Source of the DNA: Streptomyces fradiae ATCC 10745 = DSM 40063
GTDB taxonomy: Bacteria; Actinomycetota; Actinomycetes; Streptomycetales; Streptomycetaceae
Assembly: GCF_008704425.1 (NCBI RefSeq)
Contig: NZ_CP023696.1
Span: 62,001-126,000, forward strand
Direction: 5' to 3'
Length of the DNA stretch: 64,000 nt
The notes under the pieces are model-generated. The model did no database searches and was not told where the DNA came from. It was given only the letters and a program-made list of their open reading frames with translations. The translations under genes were made by a program, and so were the position numbers. Below, one piece after another: positions 39,731-48,146 of the stretch (position 1 is the stretch's first letter; the number at the start of each line of letters is the position of its first letter).

Positions 39731-40092
39731 TCAGAAACCCGGGGTGGGGAGGAGACTCGGCCACCACCGGGCGTACCGGCGGGGCACAGCGGAGTGGCAT
39801 ACCCCCAGAAGACCGAGGTGACGCACCAGACGACACCGAGAAGCGTCACCGCGAGGGCGGACGAACGGAGCAAGGGGCGGTTCCCGAGCAGGGCGCCGAC
39901 CGCGACCCAGACCAGCAGCAGGACCGTCCAGAGGCCCGGAATGAACAGCCACAGCAGGAAACCGCCGTTGGCCCCGTTGTTCACTCCCACGCCACAGGCG
40001 GTCCACGACCTGCCCAGAAGGAGGGCGGCGGATACCGCGAGGAGCAGGGTCACCGCCGCCCCGAGACATCCGCGCGGCCGTCGGCTCCTCAT
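39731..40092 (-). pseudogene. Small membrane protein, probable frameshift near its C-terminus
   Basis: The frame starting at ATG 40092, preceded by GGAGGTGA, encodes about 105 credible residues with three hydrophobic helices (GCLGAAVTLLLAVSAALLLG, GGFLLWLFIPGLWTVLLLVWVAVGALLG, SALAVTLLGVVWCVTSVFWGYA). After CPAGTPG the same frame reads on through low-complexity repeats and deep into the antisense of the MFS gene. A one-base shift near 39770 moves to the frame that reads WWPSLLPTPGF and stops at 39731, which looks like a natural end. I infer a frameshift mutation or a sequence error. If there is no shift, the frame would run to 39367. Function unknown. Confidence 0.55.
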
Positions 40093-40330
40093 AGGCCGCC
40101 GTTCACCTCCGCTGCCGGCAACACCGGGCGCGGACCGCTCGTCACCGCCGCATCCACCCGATCCCCCGGCACCGACCGCCGGGAAACGCCCTCCGGATCC
40201 TAGTGGTCATACGATCCTGTGGCAGTGACCGCGGCCTGTCCGACGGCCCTCCGACAACCGCCCCGTCCCGCGGTAGGCCAGGGCGGAGACACCCCGCGGT
40301 GGCTCCCCCGTCAAGCTCGCCGAGGTGCGC

Positions 40331-41437
40331 TCAGCCGGCCCGGCGCTCCTGGTGCTCGCCGGGCGTCCGGCGGGCGGTGACGGCCGGGTGGACGGGCGCC
40401 GACTCCGGGACGCCCGGCGGGCGCATGCTCGCGAACTCCTTGCGGAGTACCGGGACGACCTCCTCGCCCAGGATGTCGAGCTGTTCGAGCACCGTCTTGA
40501 GCGGCAGCCCCGCGTGGTCCATCAGGAACAGCTGCCTCTGGTAGTCGCCGACCGCCTCGCGGAAGTCCAGGGTGCGTTCGACGACCTGGTGCGGCGAGCC
40601 GACGGTGAGCGGGGTCTGCTCGGTGAACTCCTCCAGCGACGGCCCGTGGCCGTAGACGGGGGCGTTGTCGAAGTACGGGCGGAACTCCCTCACGGCGTCC
40701 TGCGAGTTCCTGCGCATGAACACCTGGCCCCCGAGGCCCACGATGGCCTGTTCGGGCGCGCCGTGCCCGTGGTGCGCGAACCGTTCCCGGTAAAGCGCGA
40801 CCATCTGCCGGGTGTGGGACATGGGCCAGAAGATGTTGTTGTGGAAGAAGCCGTCACCGTAGTAGGCGGCCTGCTCGGCGATCTCCGGGGAGCGTATCGA
40901 GCCGTGCCACACGAAGGGCGGCACGCCGTCGAGCGGGCGCGGGGTGGCGGTGAAGCCCTGCAGCGGGGTGCGGAAGCGACCCTCCCAGTCGACCACGTCC
41001 TCCCGCCAGAGCCGGTGGAGCAGCGCGTAGTTCTCGAGGGCCAGCGGGATGCCCTGGCGGATGTCCTTCCCGAACCAGGGGTAGACCGGGGCGGTGTTCC
41101 CGCGCCCCATCATGAGGTCGACCCTTCCGTCGGCGAGGTGCTGGAGGTAGGCGTACTCCTCCGCGATCCGGACCGGGTCGTTGGTGGTGATCAGCGTGGT
41201 CGACGTGGAGAGGGTGATCCGCTCGGTGACGGCGGCGAGGTAGCCGAGGAGGGTGGTCGGCGAGGAGGGGACGAAGGGCGGGTTGTGGTGCTCGCCGGTG
41301 GCGAACACGTCGAGGCCGACCTCCTCGGCCTTGCGGGCGATGGCGAGGGTGGCCTTGATCCGCTGGTGCTCGGTGGGAGTGCTCCCGTCGGTCGGGTCGG
41401 TCGTGACGTCACCGACCGTGAAGACGCCGAACTGCAT
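40331..41437 (-). CDS. LLM-class flavin-dependent oxidoreductase
   Basis: A 368-aa luciferase-like monooxygenase. Typical stretches are MQFGVFTVGD at the start, GLDVFATGEHHNPPFVPSSPTTLLGYLAAVTERITLSTSTTLITTNDPVRIAEEYAYLQHLADGR region motifs, and MMGRGNTAPVYPWFGKDI. The enzyme is a TIM barrel that uses reduced FMN or F420; the substrate is unknown. GAGGAG lies 9 nt before the ATG. A TTGAACGT-type palindrome is 20 bp upstream, shared with the divergent pirin gene. Confidence 0.9.
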   Translation of the reverse strand: MQFGVFTVGDVTTDPTDGSTPTEHQRIKATLAIARKAEEVGLDVFATGEHHNPPFVPSSPTTLLGYLAAVTERITLSTSTTLITTNDPVRIAEEYAYLQHLADGRVDLMMGRGNTAPVYPWFGKDIRQGIPLALENYALLHRLWREDVVDWEGRFRTPLQGFTATPRPLDGVPPFVWHGSIRSPEIAEQAAYYGDGFFHNNIFWPMSHTRQMVALYRERFAHHGHGAPEQAIVGLGGQVFMRRNSQDAVREFRPYFDNAPVYGHGPSLEEFTEQTPLTVGSPHQVVERTLDFREAVGDYQRQLFLMDHAGLPLKTVLEQLDILGEEVVPVLRKEFASMRPPGVPESAPVHPAVTARRTPGEHQERRAG

Positions 41438-41456
41438 GGTGGACCCACTCCTCTGA

Positions 41457-41468
41457 TTGCACGTTCAA
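41457..41468. promoter_or_regulatory. TTGAACGT-type operator of the LLM gene
   Basis: Minus strand TTGAACGTGCAA, 10 of 12 positions symmetric around TTGAACGTTCAA, located 20 bp before the ATG. Confidence 0.55.
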
Positions 41469-41854
41469 CTACCCGCCCCAACGGGTCGCCTCCCCCGCCC
41501 ATTCCCGGGCGCACCGGCGGACGAGGAGCCTCGACGCCGCGCACACCCCACCCCTTCCAGCGTGGCGGCCACCGGGGCGGGCGGCACGCCGGCGCCGAGG
41601 GGGTGCGACGGGAGGCCGGGCGGGCGCGGGCCGACCGGGGGCGGATCGGCCCGGCCCGGACGCGCGACGGCCCGGCCGTACGGGCCGCGCCGTGCGCGCC
41701 GGGCTGTGGCACCCTGGCAGCGACGAGCCCGACGAGGGGCGGCCGGCCCCCTCACGGGCCCGCGACCTCCGGCGCCCGCCCCGGCGGCGAGCCGGCCGGG
41801 CCCTGTCGGGCGCGCACCGCCACCACGGGGTCTATCATCGGCGGATGAAGATTG

Positions 41855-41866
41855 TTGAACGTCGAA
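41855..41866. promoter_or_regulatory. TTGAACGT-type operator of the pirin gene
   Basis: TTGAACGTCGAA, 29 bp before the GTG start and just before a TATCAT -10-like box (41868-41873). It shares TTGAACGT with the site in front of the divergent LLM gene. Confidence 0.5.
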
Positions 41867-41894
41867 CTATCATGGTCGAGGGAGGTCTCCCGAG

Positions 41895-42908
41895 GTGAGC
41901 AACACGGAAACACGCCCCGCCGAGCTGGTCTGCGGTTCGGAAGCGGCCGAGGCGCCGCGCCCCCGCGTCGACGTCCTCACCGCCCGCGAGGTCCCCCTGG
42001 GCGGCCCCCGCGCCATGACCGTGCGGCGCACCCTGCCCCAGCGGGCGCGCACGCTCATCGGCGCGTGGTGCTTCGCGGACCACTACGGCCCCGACGACGT
42101 CTCGCGGACGGGCGGCATGGACGTCGCCCCGCACCCGCACACGGGGCTGCAGACGGTGAGCTGGCTGTTCAGCGGCGAGATCGAGCACCGCGACAGCCTG
42201 GGCAGCCACGCGTTCGTACGGCCGGGCGAGGTGAACCTGATGACCGGCGGTCACGGCATCAGCCACTCCGAGGTGTCGACGCCCCGGACCACGGTCCTGC
42301 ACGGCGTGCAGCTCTGGGTGGCGCTGCCGGACGCGCACCGCGACGCCCCGCGCGACTTCCAGCACCACGTGCCGGAGCCGGTGCCCTTCGACGGCGGCGA
42401 GGCGCGGGTGTTCCTGGGGTCCCTCCTGGGCGCCACCTCGCCGGTGCGGACGTTCACCCCGCTCCTGGGAGCCGAGCTGACCCTGGCCCCGGGCGCCTCG
42501 GCCGTGCTCGACGTGGACACGGCCTTCGAGCACGGCGTCCTGGTCGACGCGGGCGACGTCCGCCTCGACGGAACGCCCCTGCGCCCCGCCGAGCTGGGCT
42601 ACGCCGCCCCGGGGCGCACGACGCTCACCCTGGCGAACGACGGGACCGGGCCCGCGCGGCTCGTCCTGCTGGGCGGCCCGCCGTTCGGCGAGGAGATCGT
42701 CATGTGGTGGAACTTCGTCGGCCGCTCCCACCAGGACATCGTGGAGGCGCGCGAGGACTGGGCGAACGCCTCCGACCGGTTCGGCGCCGTGCGGGGGTAC
42801 GACGGCGGCCGGCTCCCCGCCCCCGCCCTGCCGAACGCCACCATCAGGCCCCGCCGGAACCCCGCCCCGCCCGCGCACCCGCCGACGCCGCCGCGGACGA
42901 CCGCGTGA
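41895..42908 (+). CDS. Pirin family protein
   Basis: A 337-aa bicupin protein. The N-terminal cupin has the metal ligands in HPHTGLQTVSWLFSGEIEHRDSLG and GHGISHSEVS; the C-terminal cupin is LVLLGGPPFGEEIVMWWNFVGRSHQDIVEAREDW. Both are pirin signatures. Some bacterial pirins have quercetin 2,3-dioxygenase activity, others bind regulators; the role here is unknown. The Pro/Arg-rich C-terminus is atypical. GTG lies after GGGAGG. Its stop overlaps the next gene's start (GTGA), so the two are coupled. It probably shares a repressor with the divergent flavin oxidoreductase. Confidence 0.9.
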   Translation: MSNTETRPAELVCGSEAAEAPRPRVDVLTAREVPLGGPRAMTVRRTLPQRARTLIGAWCFADHYGPDDVSRTGGMDVAPHPHTGLQTVSWLFSGEIEHRDSLGSHAFVRPGEVNLMTGGHGISHSEVSTPRTTVLHGVQLWVALPDAHRDAPRDFQHHVPEPVPFDGGEARVFLGSLLGATSPVRTFTPLLGAELTLAPGASAVLDVDTAFEHGVLVDAGDVRLDGTPLRPAELGYAAPGRTTLTLANDGTGPARLVLLGGPPFGEEIVMWWNFVGRSHQDIVEAREDWANASDRFGAVRGYDGGRLPAPALPNATIRPRRNPAPPAHPPTPPRTTA

Positions 42909-43603
42909 CGACCGGACGGCCGGCCGCGTCCACGGCCGGCCCCGCGACCGGCTTGGGCGCCGGAGCGACCGACGGGCCCGCACCCACCGGGCCCGTCGTG
43001 GTGCCCGTGCCCGGGCGAAGCCGGTACGAGATCCACGTGGGCGGCGTTCCGGTGGGCCGCACGGTCTACCTCGACCGGGGCGGGCAGCGGGTGTTCCACC
43101 ACACGCGGATCGAGGACGCCTTCGGCGGGCGGGGCCTGGCCGGCCGGCTCGTCCAGGGCGCGCTGGAGGACACGCGCGCCTCCGGCATGCGGATCGTGCC
43201 GGTCTGCCCGTATGTCGGGAAGTACCTGGAGAAGCACGGCGGGACGTACGGCGACATCACCGACCCGGTCACCCCTGACGTCCTGGACTGGCTGGACCGG
43301 CGGCTCGCCTGCCCCGGCGCGGGGCCGGACGGCTGCGCAGCGGCGCGCCGGGGCGCCGGGCTCGACGCATCGCCTCACCCGGGTCCCTGCCGCCCCGACC
43401 GGACGGGACCGCGGCCGGGTCGGGCCGCCGCCGACCCCCGCGCGGCCGGGGCCCGGTGGGACGGCGTCGGGCGGCCCCGGACTCCGCCCGGCGTCACCCC
43501 CCGGTCCGGCAGGGCGGCACCTCCCCTCCCGGTCGCCGCGCGGCGCCGCACGGGTGGGGACGGGGCCGGTCGGCTAGCGTCGGGCGGGTGGAGTTGCTGC
43601 TGA
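42905..43603 (+). CDS. GCN5-like N-acetyltransferase domain protein with long low-complexity tail
   Basis: A 232-aa frame. Residues about 38-135 form a YjdJ-type GNAT domain (RYEIHVGGVPVGRTVYLDRGGQRVFHHTRIEDAFGGRGLAGRLVQGALEDTRASG then VPVCPYVGKYLEKHGGTY). The GTG start overlaps the pirin stop by 4 bp, a sign of translational coupling. The last ~95 residues are Pro/Arg/Ala/Gly-rich and overlap the start of the next gene by 16 bp. A natural protein of this family ends soon after DWLDRRL, so the tail may come from loss of a stop codon. The CoA-binding core is credible; the tail is not. Confidence 0.75.
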   Translation: MTTGRPAASTAGPATGLGAGATDGPAPTGPVVVPVPGRSRYEIHVGGVPVGRTVYLDRGGQRVFHHTRIEDAFGGRGLAGRLVQGALEDTRASGMRIVPVCPYVGKYLEKHGGTYGDITDPVTPDVLDWLDRRLACPGAGPDGCAAARRGAGLDASPHPGPCRPDRTGPRPGRAAADPRAAGARWDGVGRPRTPPGVTPRSGRAAPPLPVAARRRTGGDGAGRLASGGWSCC

Positions 43604-44091
43604 TGTCCGACACGCATGTGCCCGCGCGCGCCAGGGCCGTCCCGTCCGAGGTGCTGGACCTCGTGCCGCGCGTGGACGTCGTGGTCCACGCGGGCGACTG
43701 GGTCGACACGGCCACGCTCGACCTGCTGGAGGCGCGGGCCCGGCGGCTGGTCGCCGTGTACGGGAACAACGACGGGCCCGCCCTGCGCGCGCGGCTGCCG
43801 GAGGTGGCCCGCGCCGAACTGGCGGGACTGCGGCTGGCCGTGGTGCACGAGACCGGTCCGGCGGCGGGGCGCGAGCGGCGCTGCGCCGAGCGGTTCCCCG
43901 ACGTGGACCTGCTCGTCTTCGGCCACAGCCATATCCCGTGGGACTCGGTGGCGGACGACCGGCTGCGACTGCTCAATCCGGGGTCGCCGACCGACCGGCG
44001 GCGCCAGCCGCACTGCACGTACATGACCGCGACGGTCACCGGCGGCCGGCTGGCCCGCGTACGCCTCCACCGGCTGCCGCATCCCGCGTAG
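43588..44091 (+). CDS. YfcE-type metallophosphoesterase
   Basis: A 167-aa phosphodiesterase with the full dimetal site: SDTHVPAR, VVHAGDW, VYGNNDGP, VVHETG and LVFGHSHIPWD, then NPGSPTDRR. The length and order match MJ0936/YfcE-like enzymes that hydrolyse phosphodiesters in the cytoplasm; the natural substrate is unknown. The GTG was chosen because VELLLMSDTH begins the first strand. It overlaps the tail of the acetyltransferase frame. Confidence 0.92.
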   Translation: MELLLMSDTHVPARARAVPSEVLDLVPRVDVVVHAGDWVDTATLDLLEARARRLVAVYGNNDGPALRARLPEVARAELAGLRLAVVHETGPAAGRERRCAERFPDVDLLVFGHSHIPWDSVADDRLRLLNPGSPTDRRRQPHCTYMTATVTGGRLARVRLHRLPHPA

Positions 44092-44412
44092 CCGCCCGGC
44101 GCGCTCCCCCACCGGCCTCTCCCCCAGGGGCTCCGGGACGGCCGTCCCCCACGGGCGCCCGGCGTGGCGGCGTCCCGAGGGCCCGCACACCAATCTGTCG
44201 CGGCGCGCCGCTCTCGCGGTGCACCGGCGTACCGGCGCGTCGCGACGCATCCGCCTGCGCGCGGGCCGGCGTGCCGGGGTGCCGGCGTACCGCCTGGCAA
44301 TGGCGTGCCGTGCGGACGGCGGTATCCGGCCATTCCGGCGCCCCGCGCAACGCCCGCGCCCCGCAGGCCCTCTAGCGGCTCGGAACCATCGGCCCACTCG
44401 AAGGGACACACG
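44092..44412. other. Intergenic region, nothing recognised
   Basis: About 320 bp upstream of the arginine deiminase gene. No palindrome or promoter box stands out. Confidence 0.4.
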
Positions 44413-46338
44413 GTGCGCACGACGAGCCACGCACGGCGCGCGACTCTCGCCCTGTCCGTCATCGCGACCATCCTCGCCCCCGCCGCCCCCGCCCTCGCCG
44501 CCCCACCGCCGCCCCGCGCGGACCTGCGGGCCGACGTGGACCGGGACGGGCGGGTGGACGTCACCGGGGCGACGGACGACGCCGGGGAGGACACGTGGAC
44601 GCCGGCGCGCGGCGCGGTCTTCCTGCCCAACATCGACGACGACACCAAGCGGTGCCCCACCGCCGGTCCGCGCGGCCGGCCCCTGCCGGACGCGTCCCTC
44701 GCCGCCTGCAACGACGCCGCCGACACCCGCGTCAACGGCACCCCCGACGCCGCGGACCTGGCCCGTGTCCGGTCGGTGCCGATGAAGAACCTGCCGGCGT
44801 CGGCGACCGGCACCCTGCGGGTCGTCGCCGGGGCCAAGAACACCCGCGTGTTCGTGAAGCGCGGCACCGGCTGGACGTGGGTGACCGCCGCGACCCGGCT
44901 GACCGCGGCCGAGCTGCGGGCGGGCGTCGAGTTCGGGGTGGAGGCGACCGACGTCGTGCGGGACCCCAAGCTGTGGGGCGGTCGCGCCGTCCTGCGCCTG
45001 ACCGTCGCCGCCGGCTCCGCGACCACCTCCGACGACGTCACCCTGCGTGTCGCCCCGCTGCTGACGCACCACCACCTCCAGGCCGCGCAGCAGGTGCTCG
45101 TCACACGGGTGCCGGGCACGGACCCGTACGCCCGCGCGCAGCAGGCGTTCGTACGGGGGCTGGCGGCGGAGGCGAAGGCCGCCGGCATCGGCCACCCGCT
45201 GTTCACGTTCGAGCGGTACGACGACATCTGGGCGCAGGACTTCGTGGAGCCCGGGTACGTGAGCATGACCGGCCCGGACGGCCGCCGCCAGGCGATCCGG
45301 GTGATGCTCCGCTCCGCGCAGCCGGACCGGGAGTCGGGGCGCGAGCTGTTCGAGCGGCTGCGCGGCAAGGGCATCGGCGTCGTGCAGGTGTCGGGGGTCC
45401 GCGAGTCGGAGGAGTGGACCCTGAACTCCATGGGCAACCTGGAGACCGTCCCGCCGTACACCCATGCCGGCCGGTCCTTCCCCGCCGGGCGGATCATCAT
45501 GGGCGAGCGCAGGGACACCGGCTCCAAGCCCGCCCGCGCCATGCGCTCGCTGCTCCAGGCCCAGGGCCTCCAGGACCCGCTGCTGCTCGACACCTCGTGG
45601 CTGCACGTCGGTCACGTCGACGAGTTCGTCCAGTTCCTGCCCGCGCCGGGCACCCCGCGCGGGTGGCGGATCGGCGTCGCGGACCCGGAGGCCGGTCTGC
45701 GGCTGCTGCGGGACGCGCAGAAGGCGGGGCACGGCGGGACGCGGATGTTCTCGGTCCCCGGCAGCGCGGACCTGCCCGCCCCGAAGGAGACCATCGACCA
45801 GGCGCTCGCCTCGAAGTGGCTGGTGGCCGACAACACGATGGCCGCCCAGCGCATCCGGGCCAACCTGGAGGTGCTCAAGCGCGAGACGGGCGTGACGGAC
45901 GCCGAGGTGGTGCGCGTGCCGGCGCTGTACACCCGCGGCACCGAGCAGGGTGAGCGGGGCGACCGAGTGCCGCGGCTGACCCGCCTGGGCGCGGGCGACC
46001 CGCCCGAGTCGGTCACGGAGTACGGCCAGCAGAAGCGGCTGGTCCGCGAGGGCGGGCCGTCGGCCGCGGACGGTCCCGCCGTGATGACGAGCGCGTACGT
46101 GCCGGGCGCGGTGAACGGCGTGCCGCTGGGCGGCGACCGCTACCTGGCGCCGCGGCAGTGGGGCCCGGTCATCGGCGGCGAGGACGTGTTCACCGCCGCC
46201 GTCACCGCCGCGTACACCCGGGCCGGGCTGAAGGTGTCGTACATCGACGACTGGTCGACGTACCACCTCGGCATGGGCGAGGTGCACTGCGGCACCAACA
46301 CCCTGCGGGACGCCTCCGCCGCGTGGTGGCAGCGGTAG
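44413..46338 (+). CDS. Secreted protein-arginine deiminase (PAD family)
   Basis: A 641-aa exported enzyme. A signal peptide covers about residues 1-30. DVDRDGRVDVTG (about 41-52) is a DxDxDG calcium-type loop. A middle beta-rich domain leads to the catalytic domain, about 215-641. All catalytic residues of animal PADs are in place: Asp276 in DDIWAQDFVEPGY, His401 and Asp403 in LHVGHVDEFVQFLP, and Cys626 in GEVHCGTNTLRD. It should convert peptidyl-arginine to citrulline, probably with calcium. The GTG follows GAAGGG by about 8 nt. It stands alone. This is the animal/fungal PAD type, not the Porphyromonas agmatine-deiminase type. Confidence 0.93.
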   Translation: MRTTSHARRATLALSVIATILAPAAPALAAPPPPRADLRADVDRDGRVDVTGATDDAGEDTWTPARGAVFLPNIDDDTKRCPTAGPRGRPLPDASLAACNDAADTRVNGTPDAADLARVRSVPMKNLPASATGTLRVVAGAKNTRVFVKRGTGWTWVTAATRLTAAELRAGVEFGVEATDVVRDPKLWGGRAVLRLTVAAGSATTSDDVTLRVAPLLTHHHLQAAQQVLVTRVPGTDPYARAQQAFVRGLAAEAKAAGIGHPLFTFERYDDIWAQDFVEPGYVSMTGPDGRRQAIRVMLRSAQPDRESGRELFERLRGKGIGVVQVSGVRESEEWTLNSMGNLETVPPYTHAGRSFPAGRIIMGERRDTGSKPARAMRSLLQAQGLQDPLLLDTSWLHVGHVDEFVQFLPAPGTPRGWRIGVADPEAGLRLLRDAQKAGHGGTRMFSVPGSADLPAPKETIDQALASKWLVADNTMAAQRIRANLEVLKRETGVTDAEVVRVPALYTRGTEQGERGDRVPRLTRLGAGDPPESVTEYGQQKRLVREGGPSAADGPAVMTSAYVPGAVNGVPLGGDRYLAPRQWGPVIGGEDVFTAAVTAAYTRAGLKVSYIDDWSTYHLGMGEVHCGTNTLRDASAAWWQR

Positions 46339-46494
46339 CGGCCGGCCCGCGGGACCCCGGCGGGCCTCCCGGATGAGGGGGCACCCCGGGGTCCGAAAGC
46401 GGTGAGGCCCCCGGCCCCGCCCGGCGGGCCTTGCCGGGCGGACCTTGCCGGGTGAGCCAGGCCGGGCGGGCCGGGCGTCACGTGGCGACGGCCC

Positions 46495-46550
46495 GTCACC
46501 CGGCCTCCGTCACCCGGCCTCCGTCACGCGGCTTCCGCCACACGGCCTGC
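46495..46550. repeat. Four tandem 14-bp repeats
   Basis: GTCACCCGGCCTCC twice, then GTCACGCGGCTTCC and GCCACACGGCCTGC. They lie between the deiminase gene and the convergent XRE gene. Confidence 0.75.
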
Positions 46551-46560
46551 GGCCCGCGGC

Positions 46561-46776
46561 CTACGGCGGGCCCTCGGGCTCCCACCGGAGCAGGTCGCCC
46601 GGCTGGCAGGCGAGCGCCTCGCAGAGCGCGGCGAGCGTGGTGAAGCGGACGGCCTTGGCCCGGCCGTTCTTGAGCACCGCCAGGTTGGCGGGGGTGATCC
46701 CCACCCGTTCCGCCAGTTCGCCCACGGACATCTTCCGTTTCGCCAGCATCACGTCGACGTCGACGACGATCGGCAT
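46561..46776 (-). CDS. XRE/YozG-like HTH repressor
   Basis: A 71-aa Cro/CI-type helix-turn-helix protein: MLAKRKMSVGELAERVGITPANLAVLKNGRAKAVRFTTLAALCEALACQPGDLLRW. Small proteins like this (YozG type) usually follow a DUF2975 membrane protein and control their joint operon. Here the ATG overlaps the DUF2975 stop (TGATG), so translation is coupled. A perfect palindrome in the promoter spacer upstream of DUF2975 is the likely operator. Confidence 0.93.
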   Translation of the reverse strand: MPIVVDVDVMLAKRKMSVGELAERVGITPANLAVLKNGRAKAVRFTTLAALCEALACQPGDLLRWEPEGPP

Positions 46777-47273
46777 CAGATGACCTCCTCCAGCTCGGCC
46801 CGCATGCGCGCGGCCTCGGCGTCCCGCGCGACGGCCTGGGCGAGCAGCATCCGCAGGACGAGCACCACGAGCGCGACGCCGAGGACGGCCACGCCGGCCC
46901 CGCCCACCAGCAGGACCACCCCGGGTGCGACGGCCTCGCCGGGCGCCAGCAGGACGCCCAGCGTGAAGACGAGGAGGGCCGCGGCGACCACGGCGCCGAT
47001 GACCACGTGCACGTACCGGAACGCGCGGTGGGAGAAGACCGTGCCCCGCCGGACCATCGTCACCAGCCGCCACACGCAGACGAGCACGGTCTGCGCCGCC
47101 ACGATCCCCAGCAGGACGATCGCCACGAACGGCACGCGCAGGTGGGCGAGCTCGCCGCCGGAGCCGTCCGGGTCGGCGGCCAGCAGCGGCACCATCACCG
47201 CCTGCACGCCCACCGACCCGGCCAGCAGCATGGCGAGCACGGCCCGCAGTCCCCACACCGGCAGGTTTCCCAT
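46776..47273 (-). CDS. DUF2975 family membrane protein
   Basis: A 165-aa protein with four hydrophobic helices (VWGLRAVLAMLLAGSVGVQAVMVPLL, VPFVAIVLLGIVAAQTVLVCVWRLV, YVHVVIGAVVAAALLVFTLGVLL, GVVLLVGGAGVAVLGVALVVLVLRMLL) and an acidic C-terminal helix. The motif MVRRGTVFSHRAFRYV between helices 2 and 3 is typical of DUF2975. It is the first gene of a two-gene operon with the XRE repressor. It may sense a membrane signal for that repressor; this is inferred from the conserved pairing. The ATG follows GGAGGAGG. Confidence 0.92.
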   Translation of the reverse strand: MGNLPVWGLRAVLAMLLAGSVGVQAVMVPLLAADPDGSGGELAHLRVPFVAIVLLGIVAAQTVLVCVWRLVTMVRRGTVFSHRAFRYVHVVIGAVVAAALLVFTLGVLLAPGEAVAPGVVLLVGGAGVAVLGVALVVLVLRMLLAQAVARDAEAARMRAELEEVI

Positions 47274-47302
47274 CGCTCCTCCTCCACTCGACTGACGATG
47301 GA

Positions 47303-47331
47303 AATCTATCGATTTTCGATAGGTGAGACAA
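47303..47331 (-). promoter_or_regulatory. Promoter with embedded palindrome for DUF2975-XRE operon
   Basis: Minus strand: TTGTCT, 17 bp, TAGATT. The spacer and -10 box contain the perfect inverted repeat CTATCGA-AAA-TCGATAG (47306-47322). A repressor there would block polymerase directly; the operon's own XRE protein is the obvious candidate. Confidence 0.82.
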
Positions 47332-47464
47332 GGTGTCGCCCTCGGGCCGGGGCCGCCCCGCAACCGCCCGTCCGGGCGCGGGGCGTGCCCGCGACGGGGG
47401 ACCCCGCGGCGCGGCGCGCGCCCGGACGGGCCGGGGACCCCGCGCGGGGTGCTATCCGGTGGGC

Positions 47465-48100
47465 ATGCGCCGCGACACCACAGGCCCGTCCACGTACTGG
47501 CTGGAAGACGTCGACCTGCCCAAGCAGCGGGTGCTGGCACTGGCGGACGCCGTCATCGCCATCGCCATGACACTGCTGGTCCTCGACATCGAACTGGAAG
47601 GGGGACTGAGCGGCCGGGCGCTGAGCGACGCGCTGGACGACGTGTGGAGGCAGATGGGGACGTTCCTGCTGAGCGCCGTCGTCATCGCGTCGTTCTGGCG
47701 GGTGCACCACGCGTCGCTGAAGGGCGTCGAGCGGATCGGCTCGCCCCTCTTCTGGCTGAACGTGCTCTTCCTGGTGCTCATCTCCCTCGTCCCGTTCCCG
47801 ACGCGGGTCCTGCAGGACTACGGCGACCAGTTCCTCGGGCCTGCGCTGTACGGGGCGGTGATCGGGGCGGCGTCGATGCTGCTCTACCTCATGGAGCTGC
47901 TGAGCACACCGCGGCGGGAGCGCGGGTCCTGGCGCACCGTTCCGCTGCCGACGGTGGCCGTGGTGTTCCTGGTGTCCGTGGGGATCGCGGCGCTCTCCCC
48001 GGTGGCGGCGATGTACTCGTGGATCGCCGCCGTGCCGCTCTCCGCGCTGGGCCAGTGGTACGCGGTCCGCTCCCGGCGCGCGGCGTCCCCGCCCGCCTGA
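47465..48100 (+). CDS. TMEM175-like potassium channel protein
   Basis: A 211-aa membrane protein with six hydrophobic helices. The first contains RVLALADAVIAIAMTLLVLDIEL, the bacterial form of the RxxxFSD signature of TMEM175/DUF1211, here with LAD; SAVVIASFWRVHHASL in helix 3 and LNVLFLVLISLVPFPT in helix 4 are also typical. Bacterial homologues form tetrameric, weakly selective potassium channels. It stands alone. The ATG lies just after the promoter-free GC-rich spacer, with GGTGGG as a weak ribosome site. Confidence 0.88.
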   Translation: MRRDTTGPSTYWLEDVDLPKQRVLALADAVIAIAMTLLVLDIELEGGLSGRALSDALDDVWRQMGTFLLSAVVIASFWRVHHASLKGVERIGSPLFWLNVLFLVLISLVPFPTRVLQDYGDQFLGPALYGAVIGAASMLLYLMELLSTPRRERGSWRTVPLPTVAVVFLVSVGIAALSPVAAMYSWIAAVPLSALGQWYAVRSRRAASPPA

Positions 48101-48146
48101 GGCGGGGGCGCCGGGCGGGGCGGCGGCTGTGCCGCGTGGCCGCGCG

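Larger units (their letters stand above)
41438..41894. other. Divergent intergenic region between LLM and pirin genes
   Basis: About 460 bp with a similar operator next to each gene. I see no coding sequence in between. Confidence 0.5.

Noticed and set aside
37666..40203. 845-codon Arg-rich frame over the MFS gene
   Set aside because: A shadow of the transporter in another frame, with no fold or motif.
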